Shown: positions 46,450 through 56,302 of the stretch, in pieces | Numbering within the stretch: position 1 is the first letter of the stretch | How the letters are laid out: each line of letters begins with the position of its first letter | Assembly (NCBI GenBank): GCA_023251755.1 | Contig: JAHEYF010000010.1 | Location: 12,323 to 76,322 of the forward strand | Source: Bacteroidota bacterium | GTDB taxonomy: Bacteria > Bacteroidota > Bacteroidia > B-17B0 > Aurantibacillaceae | DNA length: 64,000 nucleotides | Direction of reading: 5' to 3' | The notes under the pieces: model-generated | Database searches by the model: none | Told to the model about the DNA's origin: nothing | What the model saw: the letters and a program-made list of their open reading frames with translations, nothing else | Translations under genes and position numbers: made by a program

Positions 46450-46680
46450 AAAGTTTAAAAGTTAGAAGGTTGAAAAGTTGGAAAGTTGTAAGGTTAGAAA
46501 GTTTAAAAGTAGCAAAATGAGAGAGCTACTATCAGGCACAAGAACCCTGCTCACTACTCAAACCAATATCAATTAATTTCTACTAATATCAAAACTCAAT
46601 ACTAACACCTCACTACTCCAACCAATATCAATTAATATCCAACAATATCCCAATATCCACTAATATCTAAATATAAAAAA
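46437..46680 (+). repeat. GGTTGAAAAGTTGG and AATATCAATTAATAT repeat spacer
   Basis: The first part (46437-46510) is a GAAAGTTGGAAGGTTG tandem repeat that starts in the last codons of the methylase gene and ends that ORF. The second part (about 46555-46675) repeats CCAATATCAATTAATATC-like words. There is no ORF. Confidence 0.7.
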
Positions 46681-46983
46681 ATGATTCATAATTACCTGAT
46701 CGGCTCAGGAGTGTTTTACAACAAGAACAAAGGAGGCGATCAACAATTAAACTTACAGGCTATGGCAAAGGACAGGAACCAAATTGCGGAACTCAAAAAA
46801 CTCATCCGTGAAGAGCTCAAAGAATGCAATTCCATACTCTGGCCAAAGGTATGCGAGATGCAAAGCACAGAAAAAGGTTTGGAAAAAATTGAAGAACTAA
46901 TTATCCGAAACATTGCCGAAGAAGGCATGGGCATTGGCTCGGCCATTGCACTGATTGAACAGGAATTAGGCCATCAACAATAA
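46681..46983 (+). CDS. Hypothetical 100-aa protein between methylase and helicase
   Basis: The first ~27 residues (LIGSGVFYNKNKGGDQQLN) precede an internal ATG at 46762 (MAKDRNQIAELKKL) that could be the true start. The rest is helical and acidic. It starts directly after the repeat spacer and ends 19 nt before the helicase gene. No family recognised. Confidence 0.5.
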   Translation: MIHNYLIGSGVFYNKNKGGDQQLNLQAMAKDRNQIAELKKLIREELKECNSILWPKVCEMQSTEKGLEKIEELIIRNIAEEGMGIGSAIALIEQELGHQQ

Positions 46984-47002
46984 GCGGGAAGGAGGAACAC
47001 AC

Positions 47003-50000
47003 ATGAAACAGGATGATAAAATAAATTTTGAAGAACTGCAATATGTGGTGGACGAGCCTGTGCCCGGAAAGGAACTGGCCTGGCAGCTCACACCCATTGA
47101 ATACCAGTCTTCTCAGGCTATCATCAGAAGTGGTATGCCTTATCCTTTGGAGGAAAAAGACAAGGATCTGCACAAACAACTTGTAGCCTGGGCTGTACAG
47201 CAGGGAAAAGATGTGCCTGAAGAGATACTGGAATTTTACCCGGAATTAAATTTTGATTCAACACAAAATTTATCCGGTATCGAACAGGAGTATAAGGAGG
47301 CCATTGATAAAAAAGATTTTTTGGAAGCAGCAAGGGTTCTATACAAATTGTTTGAGAATGTTATTAAAGGGGAATACATTGAACTCGTTCCATTTTTTAT
47401 ACGTGAAGGGAACAATCCCCTCATAAAAAAAGAATTAAAACTAATAGGCCTCGGCAACTTAACTATTGAGTTGTTGGACAATGAAGAATTTAAAGCGCAG
47501 CTACAAACAAATATCTGGAACCTTATACCCGAAGAATATAAAAAACCTGCACCAACAATTAAAGCCATTGAATGGGAAGCTGACCCACAGAACAAGGCTT
47601 TAGCTGGACTTGTGAAAGAATTTTTAGGCACGGATGAATTTAGGTTAAGTACACTCGGAGTTGATTTTGAAAAAGAAGGGACTGTGGCCACCGATGCACA
47701 AAAACTTATTTTTCTGAACAAGGCTTTTGAAGGGAAAAAGGGTATCTACTGCATGAGCAAAAAATGCAACGACACCTTTCCTGAAAACAATCACCTTCCT
47801 ATTGATGTAAAATTCCCGGACTATATCAGCATTTTACCTAATGAGTTTTCAGTGGTGCTGACTGTACAATTGGAAGTGCTACGCAATTATTGTAAAAGCC
47901 TTATAAAAACTTTTTTAACCAGAAAAACCCTTTCCCTCAAATTCCAATATAATCCTGATGGACTCATTGGTTTTAATGCCAGCTATCTATTGGATTGTAT
48001 AGAAGCCTTTATGAAACTGGGGTTTAAAGAAGCGGACTTTGGTTTTATTGCTCCCGATAAATTAATACTCATCACTCCTGTTGGCAAAAACAGCGAGGCA
48101 ATTCAGCAGACTGTTCCATTTATTGTACTCATGCCTGTAATGCTCCAGGTAAAAAAAGTAAGTGAGATGGAAAAGGGTATTCTTTATTTTGATTTGATGG
48201 ATCAGTCCATTAAAACATCAGGCATAAACGACCCTGTTAAGACCTCAATATCAAACAAGGAATTGGGTACTTCAACGATTGAACTAAGAACGAAGAACTT
48301 TGAACTAAGAACTCCTAATCATGAACTGTTAAAGGGCGATGAATGGTTCAAACAACATCCGGGTAAAGTTTTAGGAGAACCTTATGAAACCACCAACCGC
48401 TTTAATAAAAAGGTCATCAAAATCAGGGGGGACATGGACAATGTTGTACAAGGCATCGATGTGCCTGCTGTCCATATTGCTGATGAAAATACGGAAGCCC
48501 TTGAAACAATTATCAAAGAACCACTTGATGATTTATTAAATGATGAAAGTAAAAAGGCCAATATCGAAAAAGTCATTGCCGAAACAAAAATTGCCCGTAC
48601 CGAAAAACAACTCAAACAACTCAAAGGAGAAAAAGACAAGTACGAAGAGGGCTGCCCGGAGGAATATTATTGTTTTGAAGAAATCATGCAGCAATACAAC
48701 AAAGGGATTGCTGATGATGAAATTAAAGCCTGGATCTGGTACAAAAGAAAATCAGGAGGCTTTAACGATGAGAAGGTTATTCTCAACACCAAAAACGGCT
48801 GGTCAAAATATGTAGTTCCTTTAGCAGAAGTATCACGATATCTTGAAGGTTGGTTAAAACAGGGCATCCTTTGTTTTTACCAGGCTGATTATATCCCCGC
48901 TGTTTTGTATTACGCCGAAAATATTTATCAACGGCTGGAGGTATTGCAAAAAGAAAAAGCACAGCTCATTGAAAAGTTTGGAGAAGATCAATACGAAAGA
49001 CAGTTCAAAGGCCTTCAAAACATTTTGCCGGCAAGACTAAGTTTAACAAACCCAGTTGCTGATGATCGTTTATTTATTAAACCGGATGCAGCTTTTCTTA
49101 AAGATTTTTCTATTCAACAATTAGCGGATGGAACGAAGTTGAATCAGGAGGATGAAAATTCAAGCGGTGGCATTGGCCTTGTAATAGCCTTTAAAAAATG
49201 GCTGAAAGAAATCCCCAAAGAAGAATTTAAAAAATCAACTGATTTTAACATCATACAATATTACCTCGACAAAAAAAACCTGCCCCGTTACATTGACGAA
49301 GAGCAAAAACAACGCACAAAACAATACGCCAGGCAGGAAGGTGATCAGTTTTTCGTGCGTTTTCTTGCAGAAGCTTTAACAGCCGAAGATCAGTTAAGGC
49401 TTGAAGAAAGCTGGAACGCCCGGTACAATGCGTATATCGACATCAATTATTTTAAAGTACCGGTGGCTTTTACCTGCTCCAGCACATTTAAAAACAAACC
49501 TTTGTTCATTCGTGCTGCACAAAGAGAAGGCATAGGATTTATGTCCGTGCATGGTTCGGGTTGTGTGGCTTATGATGTAGGTGTAGGCAAAACCATGACG
49601 GCTATTCTTTCCCTTGCCCAGGCCCTTGAAACGGGGCAATGCAAACGCCCCTTTGTTGTTGTGCCCAACCAGACTTATTCCAACTGGTTGAACGAATTAA
49701 GAGGTTTTGTTGAGGATGGAAAAATTGTTTTAAGCGGTATACTCCCCCAGTACCCTGTAAACGACTTGTACAACCTGAGTGAGGAGTACATTGAAAAATT
49801 AAAAGATAAAAATGGGGCCGTTCAATTGTTACCCGAAAACAGTATCACCGTTTTAACTTACGAGGGTTTTAACCGCTTGTGTTTTTCAGAACCAACCTGG
49901 GAGACTATAGGAGAGCAATTGTTTGAAATGCTGAACCAGGGTATGGAAAAGCAGGACAAAAAATCTAAACGGGAGCGGGAACAATTGTATGAAAACATTG

Positions 50001-52201
50001 AAGAAATGATGGGCAAGGGTATTAGAGGCGGACTTGTGAACATTGAAGACTTAGGCCTGGATTATATAGTGGTGGATGAAGCCCATGCCATGAAAAAATC
50101 CTTTACCCATGTTCGTGGTGAAATAAAAGGCAATGAACGGGAAAAATCCAATTACGATATCAGTTCCGGCGAAGCCTCCATGATTGCCCTGCGGGGATTT
50201 ATGATTGCTCAGTACATTTTGCACAACAACAACATGCGCAATGTACAATTGCTCACCGCAACTCCTTTTACCAACAGCCCTTTGGAAATTTATTCCATAC
50301 TCGCTTTAATTGGTTTTCAGCAATTGGAACAATGGGGCATCAAAAACATCAAAGACTTTTTTGATACGTTTATTAAAACAAGTATAGAATTGGTGATTAA
50401 CGCCAGGCTTCAGCCCGAGCGCAAAGAGGTGGTGCTTGGTTTTCACAACCTCATTGCATTGCAGCAATTGATCTTTAAGTTTATCATTTATAAATCAGGC
50501 GAAGAAGCAAACATACAACGACCAAATAAAATTGTATTGCCCCTGTTGAATAAAATGGTAAACGGGCAGCTTATCCCGCTTTCAGCGGATGAACAGGTGT
50601 CCACCAACCTGCCCATGAGTGCCCTGCAAAAGATGTATATGCAGGACATTGAAGCCTATATTACCGGTAAAGGCGACCCCGATAACTTTTGTGTCAACAG
50701 CAAAGGCCAGACGGAAGATGAAACGGAAAAAGGAAGTACTACAGGCAAGGCCATTCCTGTTGATGAAAATAAATTAAGCAAGGAAGAAAAAGAAGGTGCA
50801 AGGGTTTTGCGTGGATTAAGTTTTGCAAGGCAATTGGCCCTGAGCCCATTTTTGTATGCCTGCAACCCGAACCACAATCCTTCTTTTACAGAGTATGTAG
50901 AAACCTCTCCCAAGTTGTTTTATATTATGCAGTGTATACAATCCGTTAAACACTACCATGAATCAAAAGGAGAAGAAGTTTCAGGGCAGGTGATTTATAT
51001 GAATGCAGGTGTACATTTTTTTCCCCTGCTTAAAGAGTATTTAATTAAGAAGATAGGCTTTAAAGAAAATGAAGTGGGCATTATCAGTTCCGGTATCAGC
51101 CGCAGCAAAAAGGAAGGCATTAAAGAACGTTTCCAGGCCGGTGCTGTAAAAATTATTATCGGAAGCGCCACCATTAAAGAAGGCATCAACCTGCAAAACC
51201 GTACAACGGTATTGTACAATTGCTGGCTGGACTGGAACCCAACGGATGTAAAACAATTAGAAGGAAGGGTCTGGAGGTTCGGGAACATCTTTGCCAATGT
51301 GCGTATCGTAAACCCCCTCATGGAAGACTCTGTGGATATGTTCATCTTTCAAAAGCTGGAAGAAAAAACCAGCCGCATCAATGAGATCTGGCAAAGAGCC
51401 GGGAAATCAAATTCACTCAAGCTCGAAGAATTTAACCCGGCCGAATTAAAGATGGGTTTGGTTACCAATCCCCGTATGCTGGCGGAACTGATGCTGATGG
51501 AAGAAAAAGAAAAGTTGAACGATGAGATCACAGACCTTTTTAACAAGCGAACGATTATTGAACAGGTGAACGCTCATCGTAAACTATTTAATGAAAACAT
51601 TCCCCACATCAAAAAAACAGCTGACAAGTACCGGCCACAAAAGGAAGGTTCGAAAGGAAGAAACACAGACACCTACCTGAGTATTTTCAGGGACTACTTA
51701 GACGATGAAAATGCCAACCATAATTATAAAGACGAGGGTATTTTTCAACAGGTAAGAAGCGCCAATACAGCTCTGAACCGGGCTTTAAAAGAAGTGCTTC
51801 AACCCAGAGGCCTTGTCATGGACTTTGATGAAAAAACAGTCTTGCTCCGCATCGACAAGGAAATAAAAAAATTACAGCGTACACTCGATGATACAACCGG
51901 GGCTGTGGCCATTGAAACCAAAATGGAGGATATTGAAAAGGAAAGAATCAAAAAAGGTTTTAAACGAAAAACAGTGAAAGAACGTGTGGAAGAATTTGCC
52001 CGGCTGAACCCCCACTTGCTATCAGAATTGATGGTATATGCCCAGGGAGAGGAAGCTGAGTTTAAACGAAAAAAACAAGTTACCAAAGGAGAAGAACTGG
52101 AAGGCTCAGCGGATGCAGTGGAGGAACTGGAATCGCTTATAAAGGACATGGAAGAAATGGAACAACTACTTGCTGAACTGGACCGCTTAAATGCAGCCTG
52201 A
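47003..52201 (+). CDS. Giant DarB-like SNF2-type helicase
   Basis: This 1732-aa protein has an N-terminal ~850 residues of unknown function and then a SNF2-type motor: Walker A AYDVGVGKTMTAILS (about 855), DEAH-like VVDEAHAMKK (about 1023), LLTATPFTNSPLE, and IIIGSATIKEGINLQNRTTV and QLEGRVWRFGN (about 1390-1425). A coiled-coil tail follows. The partner methylase is the gene before. Phage P1 DarB and related proteins fuse both and protect DNA from restriction. A GAACTAAGAAC-type repeat is translated near residue 427 (IELRTKNFELRTPNHELL). A role in protecting the element during transfer is inferred. Confidence 0.85.
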   Translation: MKQDDKINFEELQYVVDEPVPGKELAWQLTPIEYQSSQAIIRSGMPYPLEEKDKDLHKQLVAWAVQQGKDVPEEILEFYPELNFDSTQNLSGIEQEYKEAIDKKDFLEAARVLYKLFENVIKGEYIELVPFFIREGNNPLIKKELKLIGLGNLTIELLDNEEFKAQLQTNIWNLIPEEYKKPAPTIKAIEWEADPQNKALAGLVKEFLGTDEFRLSTLGVDFEKEGTVATDAQKLIFLNKAFEGKKGIYCMSKKCNDTFPENNHLPIDVKFPDYISILPNEFSVVLTVQLEVLRNYCKSLIKTFLTRKTLSLKFQYNPDGLIGFNASYLLDCIEAFMKLGFKEADFGFIAPDKLILITPVGKNSEAIQQTVPFIVLMPVMLQVKKVSEMEKGILYFDLMDQSIKTSGINDPVKTSISNKELGTSTIELRTKNFELRTPNHELLKGDEWFKQHPGKVLGEPYETTNRFNKKVIKIRGDMDNVVQGIDVPAVHIADENTEALETIIKEPLDDLLNDESKKANIEKVIAETKIARTEKQLKQLKGEKDKYEEGCPEEYYCFEEIMQQYNKGIADDEIKAWIWYKRKSGGFNDEKVILNTKNGWSKYVVPLAEVSRYLEGWLKQGILCFYQADYIPAVLYYAENIYQRLEVLQKEKAQLIEKFGEDQYERQFKGLQNILPARLSLTNPVADDRLFIKPDAAFLKDFSIQQLADGTKLNQEDENSSGGIGLVIAFKKWLKEIPKEEFKKSTDFNIIQYYLDKKNLPRYIDEEQKQRTKQYARQEGDQFFVRFLAEALTAEDQLRLEESWNARYNAYIDINYFKVPVAFTCSSTFKNKPLFIRAAQREGIGFMSVHGSGCVAYDVGVGKTMTAILSLAQALETGQCKRPFVVVPNQTYSNWLNELRGFVEDGKIVLSGILPQYPVNDLYNLSEEYIEKLKDKNGAVQLLPENSITVLTYEGFNRLCFSEPTWETIGEQLFEMLNQGMEKQDKKSKREREQLYENIEEMMGKGIRGGLVNIEDLGLDYIVVDEAHAMKKSFTHVRGEIKGNEREKSNYDISSGEASMIALRGFMIAQYILHNNNMRNVQLLTATPFTNSPLEIYSILALIGFQQLEQWGIKNIKDFFDTFIKTSIELVINARLQPERKEVVLGFHNLIALQQLIFKFIIYKSGEEANIQRPNKIVLPLLNKMVNGQLIPLSADEQVSTNLPMSALQKMYMQDIEAYITGKGDPDNFCVNSKGQTEDETEKGSTTGKAIPVDENKLSKEEKEGARVLRGLSFARQLALSPFLYACNPNHNPSFTEYVETSPKLFYIMQCIQSVKHYHESKGEEVSGQVIYMNAGVHFFPLLKEYLIKKIGFKENEVGIISSGISRSKKEGIKERFQAGAVKIIIGSATIKEGINLQNRTTVLYNCWLDWNPTDVKQLEGRVWRFGNIFANVRIVNPLMEDSVDMFIFQKLEEKTSRINEIWQRAGKSNSLKLEEFNPAELKMGLVTNPRMLAELMLMEEKEKLNDEITDLFNKRTIIEQVNAHRKLFNENIPHIKKTADKYRPQKEGSKGRNTDTYLSIFRDYLDDENANHNYKDEGIFQQVRSANTALNRALKEVLQPRGLVMDFDEKTVLLRIDKEIKKLQRTLDDTTGAVAIETKMEDIEKERIKKGFKRKTVKERVEEFARLNPHLLSELMVYAQGEEAEFKRKKQVTKGEELEGSADAVEELESLIKDMEEMEQLLAELDRLNAA
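48281..48316 (+). repeat. Translated GAACTAAGAAC repeat inside the helicase gene
   Basis: Two GAACTAAGAAC words linked by GAAGAACTTT are read in frame as part of IELRTKNFELRTPNHE. The same word family occurs between genes at 9435, 10071 and 53087. Confidence 0.75.
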
Positions 52202-52222
52202 TTTTAATTAAAACAACAACAC

Positions 52223-52828
52223 ATGACTCATTACAATCCATACGAATTGCTCAAAAAAGAAGGTATCGCAAAAAGCCTGTTGAGCGGGAAGTCCAAAAAA
52301 GTACTGGAGATTTACGACAAGTCAAAAGGCTTTTATGATAAACGCCCGGACAACGAAGGCGTTGCAGCCAATTTTGAAACAACAGCAGAAAAGGTTTTTA
52401 AAATTATTGAAGAAGACATCCATAGGATAAAAAAGGAAGCTATTGCGGAACAGGAAAAAAGAAAGGATACAGCGGAGCAAAAAGCGCTATCGAAAAAGGT
52501 ATTGGAAAAAACGGCTGTGATATTAGACGACTTAGCCCTGTGCAGGCAAAGGTTGAGGGAAGACCGCAAAGCAAAAATAGCGAGCGGTGAAATTAAAACA
52601 CCTAAGAAAAAAACAATCCTTGAGAAACTAAGAATGGATTTGATTCAGATCAGCATACTCATCCCTGAAAAATTAAGAGGAAATAAAAAGATTATGCAGG
52701 CCACAGAAAAAGCCATCCTCAATTTTTTACATGAATTAAAAAAGATCTGGAGCCTGAATAAAGTGAAGATCATAGAAGATGAATTGGCAGAGAAATTTAA
52801 AAAGATGGCAGACAGGTTTAAAAATTAA
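52223..52828 (+). CDS. Charged hypothetical protein
   Basis: This 201-aa protein is Lys/Glu-rich and strongly helical (EEDIHRIKKEAIAEQEKRKD), likely a coiled coil. No signal peptide, no motif. Second in the tight downstream series, 21 nt after the helicase gene. Confidence 0.6.
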   Translation: MTHYNPYELLKKEGIAKSLLSGKSKKVLEIYDKSKGFYDKRPDNEGVAANFETTAEKVFKIIEEDIHRIKKEAIAEQEKRKDTAEQKALSKKVLEKTAVILDDLALCRQRLREDRKAKIASGEIKTPKKKTILEKLRMDLIQISILIPEKLRGNKKIMQATEKAILNFLHELKKIWSLNKVKIIEDELAEKFKKMADRFKN

Positions 52829-52849
52829 TGGATAGAAAAAAATAAAATC

Positions 52850-53083
52850 ATGAACAGAAATGCAGTGATTATTACCAGTGTAGGCCTGGTGATTGGTGTG
52901 GCGGAAGCCCTGCTCTATCGAAGCCTGGGGGAAAGTGCCGGTGGAAAATTTGTTTTTAAAATACCCCCGCCCAAAGAATTTGCAACAACGATTGCGGTGG
53001 TGTTTTTTACTTCCATCCTGACAGCAGCCATTACCAATGGTATCGAATCCATGTTGCCAGAAGATAAAAAAGTTCCTGCATAG
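52850..53083 (+). CDS. Small two-helix membrane protein
   Basis: This 77-aa protein has two membrane helices (about 5-25, and 45-65; AVVFFTSILTAAITNG). Tiny membrane proteins of this kind are common in phages and conjugative elements. Function unknown; it sits between two charged soluble proteins. Confidence 0.6.
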   Translation: MNRNAVIITSVGLVIGVAEALLYRSLGESAGGKFVFKIPPPKEFATTIAVVFFTSILTAAITNGIESMLPEDKKVPA

Positions 53084-53163
53084 AAGTTCAATGTTCTTTG
53101 TTCTTAGTTCTTAGGGATCAACTATGCAAAAAGAACAACGGGCAAAATGCAGAACAAACAAAG

Positions 53164-53219
53164 ATTCGTGCATTCGTGGCAAATATTAATTGAAATACAA
53201 TTGCCACGAATGCACGAAT
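53164..53219. repeat. Perfect 19-bp inverted repeat (ATTCGTGCATTCGTGGC family)
   Basis: Arms 53164-53182 and 53201-53219 with an 18-nt AT-rich loop. GTTCTTAGTTC words flank it at 53087-53118 and 53284-53305. The spacer 53084-53303 has no gene. Confidence 0.8.
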
Positions 53220-53303
53220 GAAAACCATGAAAAACACATTTGATTGCACCCAATTCCTATTCACTAATCGCTATTAATTATAACAAACTAAGAACTGAGA
53301 ACT

Positions 53304-53999
53304 ATGAACAAAGAACTATTTCCCCATGAAAACTTTCTCGAACTCAATGCCCCTGAGTTGAAGAAAATAGAATTACCCGGTGAATTGCAAAAACGCATAA
53401 CCGGTTTTGAAGAACTCAAAGAAGGCCTGGACTTCACGCAGGGTGAAGACAAGCCCGAGCTGGAAGAAAAACTCGAATCCCTCTCCCATGAAATTGTGGA
53501 AGACCTGGAGGATTTTTTAGCGCATCACATTGAAAACAACGATGAGATCGAAGAGCGTGATGAACAAATTAAAGAACAGCAAGAAGAAACCCAATTACCC
53601 ATTATACAAAAACCCTTAATTATGGAACCAAAAATTAAACAAGAGGAAGCACTTTTGGAAGACCAGCAAGGAGAAAACACCAATGAGCAACACAGTGCAG
53701 ATGCGCCGCAGCAGCCCAAGGAGGAGCAGCCAGTGCCTGAGCAGTCGGAAGAAAAACAGGAAGCAGAAAAACCTGCTGAACCCGAAAAAGAACTCATCCC
53801 CGAAAAGACTGAACCCACAGATGAGGAGATACTTCAGCTTTTGTGGAACGATAAAAAACACCTGCTGCACCACAACGAAATTAAAGCCAGGGGTTTTAAA
53901 GCTCAACTCAATGACCGGAAAATCAATGTAGGGAAGTTTTGTTTGCACAAAGGGAAGTTTGACCGTTGTTATACACTATTCATCCGCCGATTTAAATAA
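53304..53999 (+). CDS. Acidic Glu/Pro/Gln-rich hypothetical protein
   Basis: This 231-aa protein has a low-complexity middle (about 90-165, rich in E, Q, P) and a C-terminal basic patch (FKAQLNDRKINVGKFCLHKG). The start codon is embedded in a GAACTATGAAC repeat word. The next gene's open frame overlaps, but I use its later ATG. Unrecognised. Confidence 0.6.
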   Translation: MNKELFPHENFLELNAPELKKIELPGELQKRITGFEELKEGLDFTQGEDKPELEEKLESLSHEIVEDLEDFLAHHIENNDEIEERDEQIKEQQEETQLPIIQKPLIMEPKIKQEEALLEDQQGENTNEQHSADAPQQPKEEQPVPEQSEEKQEAEKPAEPEKELIPEKTEPTDEEILQLLWNDKKHLLHHNEIKARGFKAQLNDRKINVGKFCLHKGKFDRCYTLFIRRFK

Positions 54000-54012
54000 A
54001 TCAAAAGCTACA

Positions 54013-54468
54013 ATGACTCAGGAACCTACAGAAGAATTTAAACGGCTGAAAAAACTGATGAACATACTCATTGGTAAAATAGGTGTTGACAGCCTCAACA
54101 ATCTATTGGACAACTTTATAAACGACACCAGTATTGATACCAGCCGGCCCGATAAATTATTTATGATTTATAAATTTATTTCGGATAAAGCAGTCGCTGT
54201 ATTTGAGCTGGATGCCCAGCTCTTTTACACCTGCCAGGTTACAGAATACAGAAATGCCCGGATGTGTTGTTACCACCTTTTGCGGGAATACACAGCCGAT
54301 ACCCTGGCCGGGATCGGTCTTGCCTTTCACAGCAGTGAAAAGGCCGTGCGGTATGGCTCCTCCAAAATAAAGGAACGTTTATCTGTTCCCAAAAGCCATC
54401 CGCAACTGATGGCTCGCTATGAAATAATTGAAAAAGCCCTCATCAACTTCTTATCCAAATTAAATTAA
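54013..54468 (+). CDS. Hypothetical helical protein
   Basis: This 151-aa protein has the HTH-like pattern DTLAGIGLAFHSSEKAVRYG in its middle. The ATG at 54013 (MTQEPTEEFKRL) is chosen over an open start at 53959, which would overlap the 231-aa gene. It ends 5 nt before the next gene. Possibly DNA-binding. Confidence 0.55.
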   Translation: MTQEPTEEFKRLKKLMNILIGKIGVDSLNNLLDNFINDTSIDTSRPDKLFMIYKFISDKAVAVFELDAQLFYTCQVTEYRNARMCCYHLLREYTADTLAGIGLAFHSSEKAVRYGSSKIKERLSVPKSHPQLMARYEIIEKALINFLSKLN

Positions 54469-54473
54469 GTGTT

Positions 54474-55307
54474 ATGACCGATCAAAACAAAGAACTCATT
54501 GAAACTGTTCTGAAAAAAGAATCAGCCGATATTGCTTTTGAAGAAATTCCTGATGAAGGAGATAGCCCGCTTGCACAGCCTGTTGTTCAACAGAAAGCTT
54601 CTGCGGGGAAGAACCCTTCAGAAAAAGAACCAAATGAAAAAACTACAGAACAAAAGGTTCTTCAAAAGGAAAAAGAAAAACAAAGCGATGCACCGGAGCA
54701 GGAAATAAATGCAAAAGCGGAAGCCGGAACAACAGCTGCAAACACCGCAGCGCCGGAAGAAGAATTTACAGTTCCGCTGGAAACTGCCCGGCTAATGGCC
54801 GATACAGTGCTGGGGGTCAGCAACAATATATTGGAAGTAGGTGGAGGCTTTTTTGTAAAGATCAGTAAGCACGATGACTTTTACGATTTTGAAGAAATCA
54901 TCCAGGTGATTGATGAGCAGAACATCAAAAACATAAAGCGCTTAAAATTGGACGAGGAAGACAAGGCTTTGTTAAGGCCTTTGCTGATACAGGTGTTCCG
55001 AAAAAAATCACAACTATTAACACCGGAGCAACAATTGCTGACGGCCTGTTTATCCATACTGATTAAAAAAGCAAAAATTGTGTATGAAATAAAAATGGAC
55101 AATATACAATTGGAACTGCGCATCCTTAAAGTTATCCGGGCCAGCAAAACAAATTTTTCTACAGAGGAAGAAAAAGAAAAGAATGAGGAGGAAGAACAGG
55201 AAAAGAAACCTGAAGAAGTTGTTGATACAAGTACTGTACACAGAGAAAAGGCCGGCCCTGAAATAAACTTCGGCATCCCTCCCGAAGTACTTGAAATTGC
55301 TGAATAA
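54474..55307 (+). CDS. Acidic hypothetical protein
   Basis: This 277-aa protein has a disordered acidic/Lys-rich N-terminus (about 1-95), a helical core (ETARLMADTVLGVSNNILEV) and a Glu-rich tail. It lies 11 nt before the ATPase gene. Partner of the ATPase is plausible, not shown. Confidence 0.6.
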   Translation: MTDQNKELIETVLKKESADIAFEEIPDEGDSPLAQPVVQQKASAGKNPSEKEPNEKTTEQKVLQKEKEKQSDAPEQEINAKAEAGTTAANTAAPEEEFTVPLETARLMADTVLGVSNNILEVGGGFFVKISKHDDFYDFEEIIQVIDEQNIKNIKRLKLDEEDKALLRPLLIQVFRKKSQLLTPEQQLLTACLSILIKKAKIVYEIKMDNIQLELRILKVIRASKTNFSTEEEKEKNEEEEQEKKPEEVVDTSTVHREKAGPEINFGIPPEVLEIAE

Positions 55308-55318
55308 ATTCCCTCCGC

Positions 55319-56239
55319 ATGGCAAGTGAACAGGCGCTAAATTTCAACGGGATGCTTTCGCCAGAAGAACAAAAGGCAAAGGGAGAGAAGCGCCAGCCCA
55401 TGCTTATTGTTGTGTGCGGGGAAACAGGTGTGGGCAAAACCTATCGTAACATTCTTGAAATTGAAAATTACCTGCGTGATCATATCCTTATAGATCGCAA
55501 AGGACGCAAGGTGCTGATCTTTGATGTGAACGACGATGATTACGAGTGTTACAGAACGGTGAGCCCCGATCACATCCGGGATTTAAAACTGATACGCGCA
55601 AGGAGGATACGGCCGCTTACACGGGCAGGAGAAACAATGTCGACCGAAGAAAAAAGAGACCTGGTGGAGCGCATGGTGAAACAATTTACGGATGGGCTAT
55701 TGGTGCTGGAGGATTTGGATAAATACATGGTGGGTGCAAAGGGACAAACGATTGTTAGTTTATTGACCACGAATCGCCATCATGGTCTGGATATCATGAT
55801 TTCACACCAGTCGATTGCCAAGGTAACTACGACGGAGTTTCAGAACTGTACCTGGCTGCGCCTGCATAAGCAGGTGGACGATGTGACCCGTTACCGCAGC
55901 CGTATACCTAATTATTTTATTGTTCGCATTGCTACATTAATTGTGGAGGAACAATACCTGATTGGCAACACCCGCTTTTTTGTGTATGTGAATATGCGCA
56001 AGCTGGCCATACGCGGTTGTAGCCGTGATGCTTATATCCGGGCCTGTAAAAAATACTTAGACACGGAGGAAAATGGAATGGTAAAACGCATGATGCTGGA
56101 ACGGAATTTTTATGGGAAGCTGATTTATAAAAGCAGAATTGAGGTGGTGGTGAAACTCATTAATGAATTGTTGCGTTACCACGAAGTAAATTATAAAAGC
56201 CCCATTGCAACAGAAAGTATTGAAAGGGAGGCGGCGTGA
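55319..56239 (+). CDS. Zot/HerA-like P-loop ATPase
   Basis: This 306-aa protein has Walker A VVCGETGVGKTYRN (about residues 33-46), Walker B GLLVLEDLDKYM (about 125) and a sensor-like MISHQSIAKV (about 160). This order matches Zot-like and HerA/FtsK packaging or transport ATPases. No membrane helix is visible. It is the last gene but one of the rightward module, after small acidic and membrane proteins, as in phage assembly or conjugation clusters. Confidence 0.72.
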   Translation: MASEQALNFNGMLSPEEQKAKGEKRQPMLIVVCGETGVGKTYRNILEIENYLRDHILIDRKGRKVLIFDVNDDDYECYRTVSPDHIRDLKLIRARRIRPLTRAGETMSTEEKRDLVERMVKQFTDGLLVLEDLDKYMVGAKGQTIVSLLTTNRHHGLDIMISHQSIAKVTTTEFQNCTWLRLHKQVDDVTRYRSRIPNYFIVRIATLIVEEQYLIGNTRFFVYVNMRKLAIRGCSRDAYIRACKKYLDTEENGMVKRMMLERNFYGKLIYKSRIEVVVKLINELLRYHEVNYKSPIATESIEREAA

Positions 56240-56302
56240 GGCAGGTAACGAATCCTGCCTGTGAAGTGTAAGGGTACTATTTTTGAATTTAAAATTTGAA
56301 TT

